Of a stretch of DNA of 9,003 bases, positions 6,402-9,003 are shown in pieces. Positions within the stretch are counted from its first letter, which is position 1; each line of letters begins with the position of its first letter. Location of the stretch: assembly GCA_024222485.1 (NCBI GenBank), contig JAAEPJ010000313.1:1-9003 (forward strand), in the 5' to 3' direction. The notes under the pieces were generated by a model. That model had not been told where the DNA came from, did not search any database, and worked only from the letters and a program-made list of their open reading frames with translations. The stretch is from a bacterium. GTDB lineage: Bacteria; RUG730; JAAEPJ01. A program made the translations under genes and the position numbers.

Positions 6402-7715
6402 TTAATCCTCCATTAGAGATTCAAAATCCCCAATAAAAGGAATTGCCCCATATTTGCCTGCGATATAGTTTTTCCCATATGATTCATCGTTTCTAATCCT
6501 TTGATTCTTTCCTGTTTTAAATTCAACTAAGGAATATAAATCAGTAGCACCATATTGATCCTTCTCTGTGAACCAGATTTCATCTCGTCTAAAAGATTGT
6601 TTATCCAACAAATTTGTATCGTGAGAATTAAATATTAACTGTGCATTATTTTGGTTAATCTCTTTGTCATGAAATAAACCTATAATTCCTTTAGATAATG
6701 AAGAATGTAAACTAGCACCAAATTCATCTACCACTAAAATTTTACCATTATTTAAAACATCAATAATTGGTCCAAGCAATGAAAGATATCTTTGAGTTCC
6801 TTCTGATTCCTCTTCTATTTCTAAGCTTGACAAACCAGTTTCCTTATTATCTTTGTCGTATTCCTTGTGAAGTGTAGTTATGCTTGTCATCTTTCTTGCT
6901 TCAGATAAAATTTTTTCTTTTACTTGTTTTGGCAAATTTTTATCGATTTTATTTATTTTTTCTAAAGTCAAGGCTACTTCTTCGATTATTATATCTTCAA
7001 TACCCAAATCAGCTTCTTTGATACTTTTTAAAATTTGGTCTTTAAATTTACCATTCGCAAAATTCTCCATTGTATAAGACATAAATGATTTTGTTTGTAA
7101 TCCTGATACAATATTTAATTTGTTAACAAAAAAGTTGCCGACTATTTCTTTTGAAATTTTATTATCTGCCGATATTTTTGATAGTCCTTGAGCCAATTGT
7201 GACAGGAATAAAGCATTCTCTCTAGGTTCTTTGTCTTGCCCTTCTTTAAACTCGGTTTTATTGACATTTATTTGACTATTTTGACGATAAAATAATTCTA
7301 TTTCTTTATTTTTTCCTACTTTTATCACATACAACCATTCTTCTTGTATCCTCTCAGTATCTACTAAAAATCCGTATCTATATTTGTTGCCACTGTAAAA
7401 AAAAACAATCTCAAAAAAACTCGGTTCTTTTTTCGTTTCAGTGCTAAATTTAAACGATGTAACTCCTATTTTCTCACCAGACTGTGTTTCTTTTGATGAA
7501 TTGATTACCAAATTTCTCATAAAATTCATTGCAGAAATCAAGTTACTTTTTCCACTCGCATTGGCTCCATAAACTACAGCACTTTTAAGGAGCTTAATAT
7601 TTTTATTCACTACAAAAATATGCTCTTGCTTTTCCTTAATACTAGCAGCTGTCATATTAAAAGTTTTTATGTCTTTAAATGACAAGTAATTACCTACACT
7701 AAATGCTATCAACAT
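6402..7715 (-). CDS. AAA/ABC-type ATPase, RloA-like partner of the TOPRIM protein
   Basis: A 437-residue ABC-class AAA ATPase (AAA_15/AAA_21 type). The N-terminus MLIAFSVGNYLSFKD is the usual first strand of this group. Walker A is GANASGKS (50-57, K56). The ABC-like signature is ESEGTQ (303-308). Walker B is ILVVDEFGASLH (326-337) with D330 and E331, and the switch histidine is H365 in NSHDTNLLD. A helical insert fills about 165-300. All ATPase residues are intact, so it should hydrolyse ATP, probably as a dimer or higher assembly. A GGA-containing ribosome site (AAAGGA) lies about 7 nt before the ATG, and a good promoter lies 46 bp upstream. Length, motif spacing and the coupled TOPRIM gene place it with RloA, OLD-like and AriA ATPases of phage-defence loci. 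Confidence 0.85.
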   Translation of the reverse strand: MLIAFSVGNYLSFKDIKTFNMTAASIKEKQEHIFVVNKNIKLLKSAVVYGANASGKSNLISAMNFMRNLVINSSKETQSGEKIGVTSFKFSTETKKEPSFFEIVFFYSGNKYRYGFLVDTERIQEEWLYVIKVGKNKEIELFYRQNSQINVNKTEFKEGQDKEPRENALFLSQLAQGLSKISADNKISKEIVGNFFVNKLNIVSGLQTKSFMSYTMENFANGKFKDQILKSIKEADLGIEDIIIEEVALTLEKINKIDKNLPKQVKEKILSEARKMTSITTLHKEYDKDNKETGLSSLEIEEESEGTQRYLSLLGPIIDVLNNGKILVVDEFGASLHSSLSKGIIGLFHDKEINQNNAQLIFNSHDTNLLDKQSFRRDEIWFTEKDQYGATDLYSLVEFKTGKNQRIRNDESYGKNYIAGKYGAIPFIGDFESLMED

Positions 7716-7760
7716 ATTAAAATATCCTTTTTTTGAGATTTTTTATCATATATACAATAT

Positions 7761-7788
7761 ATTATATAGTTTTTTACAATAAAATCAA
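7761..7788 (-). promoter_or_regulatory. promoter of the ATPase-TOPRIM pair
   Basis: On the minus strand, TTGATT (7788-7783), a 16-bp spacer and a perfect TATAAT (7766-7761) precede the ATPase start by about 45 bp. The pair can thus be transcribed apart from the gene upstream. Confidence 0.5.
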
Positions 7789-7926
7789 CTATTTCTGAGA
7801 ATTATAATCATTTTCTAGAGAGATAATTGCCTCAAGATTATAAAACTCGCCCTTACGAAAAACTTGTCTAATTTTATGATATTCATTATAGCCCTCATAA
7901 TTTTTTATCAGCTCACTATAAAAAAA
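7789..7926 (-). pseudogene. 45-codon coding-like segment, possible frameshifted C-terminal extension of the upstream gene
   Basis: After the stop of the preceding gene, one other minus-strand frame stays open for 45 codons to TAG 7789-7791. It reads YSELIKNYEGYNEYHK, then IRQVFRKGEFYN and LEAIISLENDYNSQK, a protein-like mix of Glu, Lys, Tyr and Asn unlike translated spacer. It has no ATG start. It joins the upstream gene at a run of seven T (minus strand; A7 at 7920-7926): removing one T would read ...KATIFYSELIKN... without a stop. It may be a decayed C-terminus, the end of a lost gene, slippage, or a sequencing error in the homopolymer. Confidence 0.35.
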
Positions 7927-8863
7927 TAGTAGCTTTAATTCTATTTCTCAGTTTCTCTTCTAAATCTGCACCATCTTTCCAGACAATATGTGAATATTGT
8001 CTGGTATCAAATTGTTCTTGATTAGCCTTAAAATATCCTTCATTACACATCCAAACAACAGGAGTTTTTAGCCCTTTTGCATACCCAGATTCAAAATAAA
8101 CATTCGGTCTATGCCCAGTACAATCAACTATCACCAAAGAACTTTCATTGATAGAAGCAATAATTTCATCACAAATTTTATTATTATGCTCTTTTTTATC
8201 AACTCTATAAGGAGGTTCATATCCTAGCTCTTTTAAAACTTTTTCAATTGCTTCATTTCCTTTCTCTAATATTGGACTCCATTCTGAATCTTTATCTGGA
8301 AACCACATAGCCACAAAAGCTTTATTTTTATTTTTTAAATTTCGTATTTCTAAATATCGCTCCCACCCTTTAATAGACAATTTATATTTACCTAAACCTT
8401 GTTCTCCTAATTGAGTAGTTACCCCCTCAATATATCCAAGTTCTTTAGTTTTCTTTAGTACATCTATAAATAAGTCAGAGTTTTTTGCATATATTAAAGG
8501 ATAATCATGCTTGGTGAAGTTTACAGTTTCTGAATAATCTAAGCCATAGGTATCATTGCCTATATAAAGGATGACCTTATCTACTGCTTCAATTAAAGTT
8601 TTAGGGAAGTTAGCACCTTGCAAGATCTCATCTATAGTCTCTGGTGCTATAACAGTACGCTCCTTAAAAAATCGCTCATGGTTAATATTCTTATTTTGAG
8701 CCATCTTTCTGTATATTGATTCTGTTTTATTTCGTGTAACACCAGATACTATATACTTTTTACCTTGTGGTATATCTGTTTCCCCCTGGTATCTTTGATA
8801 ATATCCACAGGCTTGACAGCTAACATTCATAAGTAATCTCTCTGCCAATTGGGATTGAGTCAC
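7916..8863 (-). CDS. winged-helix plus nucleoside deoxyribosyltransferase/TIR-like domain protein, possibly N-terminally truncated by the IS
   Basis: Up to 315 residues. Residues 16-19 (CQAC) form one zinc-knuckle half, and about 38-50 (YIVSGVTRNKTES) follows as in proteins where two such knuckles open the chain. About 120-175 resembles a winged helix (LKKTKELGYIEG, then KYKLSIKGWERYL). About 181-313 is a Rossmann-like domain: KAFVAMWFP (181-189), EHNNKICDEI (225-234), LVIVDCTGHRPNVYFESGYAKG (243-264), and a terminal RIKATI. This pattern recalls nucleoside 2-deoxyribosyltransferase and TIR-like folds, with E258 the likely catalytic glutamate. Such domains cleave N-glycosidic bonds of nucleotides or NAD in several defence systems; the role here is inferred. 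GTG at 8863 lies 3 bp from the IS end. ATG at 8830 with a weak AGAGAG site is an alternative (304 residues). The lost first knuckle suggests the IS removed the native start. Confidence 0.65.
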   Translation of the reverse strand: MTQSQLAERLLMNVSCQACGYYQRYQGETDIPQGKKYIVSGVTRNKTESIYRKMAQNKNINHERFFKERTVIAPETIDEILQGANFPKTLIEAVDKVILYIGNDTYGLDYSETVNFTKHDYPLIYAKNSDLFIDVLKKTKELGYIEGVTTQLGEQGLGKYKLSIKGWERYLEIRNLKNKNKAFVAMWFPDKDSEWSPILEKGNEAIEKVLKELGYEPPYRVDKKEHNNKICDEIIASINESSLVIVDCTGHRPNVYFESGYAKGLKTPVVWMCNEGYFKANQEQFDTRQYSHIVWKDGADLEEKLRNRIKATIFL

Positions 8864-8865
8864 TT

Positions 8866-9003
8866 TGTAATGTACCCCTTTTAGTCAAGAAAAAAATGGG
8901 AGAGTTTTATAAAGCAACTTTAAGTTCTTTATGATAATATTGATTAGGTGTTAAATAATTAAGGCTCTGATGTGGAAAATCATAATTATAATCATTTATC
9001 CAA
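8866..9003 (-). mobile_element. 3' end of an IS3-family (IS150-like) insertion sequence, right copy
   Basis: Reverse complement of the left-edge element, matching throughout 138 bp, with its terminus at 8866 (inward reading ...GGTACATTACA then native AAGTGA). The element continues beyond the window to the right. With the left copy it forms a long inverted repeat around about 8.7 kb of unique DNA. Confidence 0.85.
8907..9002 (-). CDS. IS3-family transposase, C-terminal fragment (partial at window edge)
   Basis: The last 31 codons of the transposase, identical to the left copy and ending at TAA (8909-8907, minus strand). The PHQSLNYLTPNQYY signature is present. The rest of the gene, including the DDE residues, lies outside the window. 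Confidence 0.8.
   Translation of the reverse strand, partial: WINDYNYDFPHQSLNYLTPNQYYHKELKVAL

Noticed and set aside
6880-7077. Plus-strand frame opposite the ATPase helical insert
   Set aside because: Antisense shadow with a Phe/Ile/Ser-rich translation and no start signal.
1-9003. CRISPR arrays, retron or DGR-type repeats, riboswitches
   Set aside because: No regularly spaced direct repeats, reverse transcriptase, or recognisable riboswitch core was seen on either strand.

Overview
This is a strongly AT-rich window (roughly 30% G+C by eye) from a bacterium that uses ordinary Shine-Dalgarno signals (AGGGA, GGAGG, TGGAGGT). The lineage cannot be fixed from the sequence. The gene families fit an AT-rich Gram-negative chromosome, and the only tRNA gene does not encode its 3' CCA. 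Both window ends are the same 138-bp sequence in inverted orientation: the 3' end of an IS3-family (IS150-like) insertion sequence, with the last 31 transposase codons and a terminal TGTA...TACA end. The window is therefore the unique DNA between two IS copies whose 3' ends face each other.

Left part (1-3030). Directly after the left IS is the 3' remnant of an AAA_13-type (PrrC/RloC-like) ATPase gene cut off by the IS. On the minus strand, two tandem tyrosine recombinases about 55% identical to each other are translationally coupled. They sit behind a sigma70-like promoter whose -35 box lies in a perfect inverted repeat. The integrase pair lies just beyond the 3' end of a tRNA-Lys(CTT) gene, the classic layout of a genomic island integrated at a tRNA. 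No second copy of the tRNA 3' end (the other att site) is in the window, so the island probably extends left and was rearranged by the IS.

Middle part (3030-5750). Two isolated plus-strand genes stand in long AT-rich spacers: a small cupin-like protein and a two-HKD phospholipase D-family protein with an acidic, serine-rich tail. The spacer between them (3943-4344) has no credible gene but holds a TATAAT box and a long-range inverted repeat.

Right part (5750-8866). This is a minus-strand, defence-like cluster. First comes a three-part protein (partial Zn knuckle, winged-helix-like region, nucleoside-deoxyribosyltransferase/TIR-like domain) that starts at or near the right IS and may have lost its N-terminus. 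Then come a short out-of-frame coding-like segment, an AAA ATPase of the RloA/OLD/AriA type, and a RloB-type TOPRIM protein. The ATPase and TOPRIM genes are 3 bp apart and coupled, and have their own promoter. ATPase plus TOPRIM pairs of this type are known or suspected phage-defence modules. With the RloC-like remnant on the left, the window looks like a defence/mobility hotspot eroded by IS insertions.
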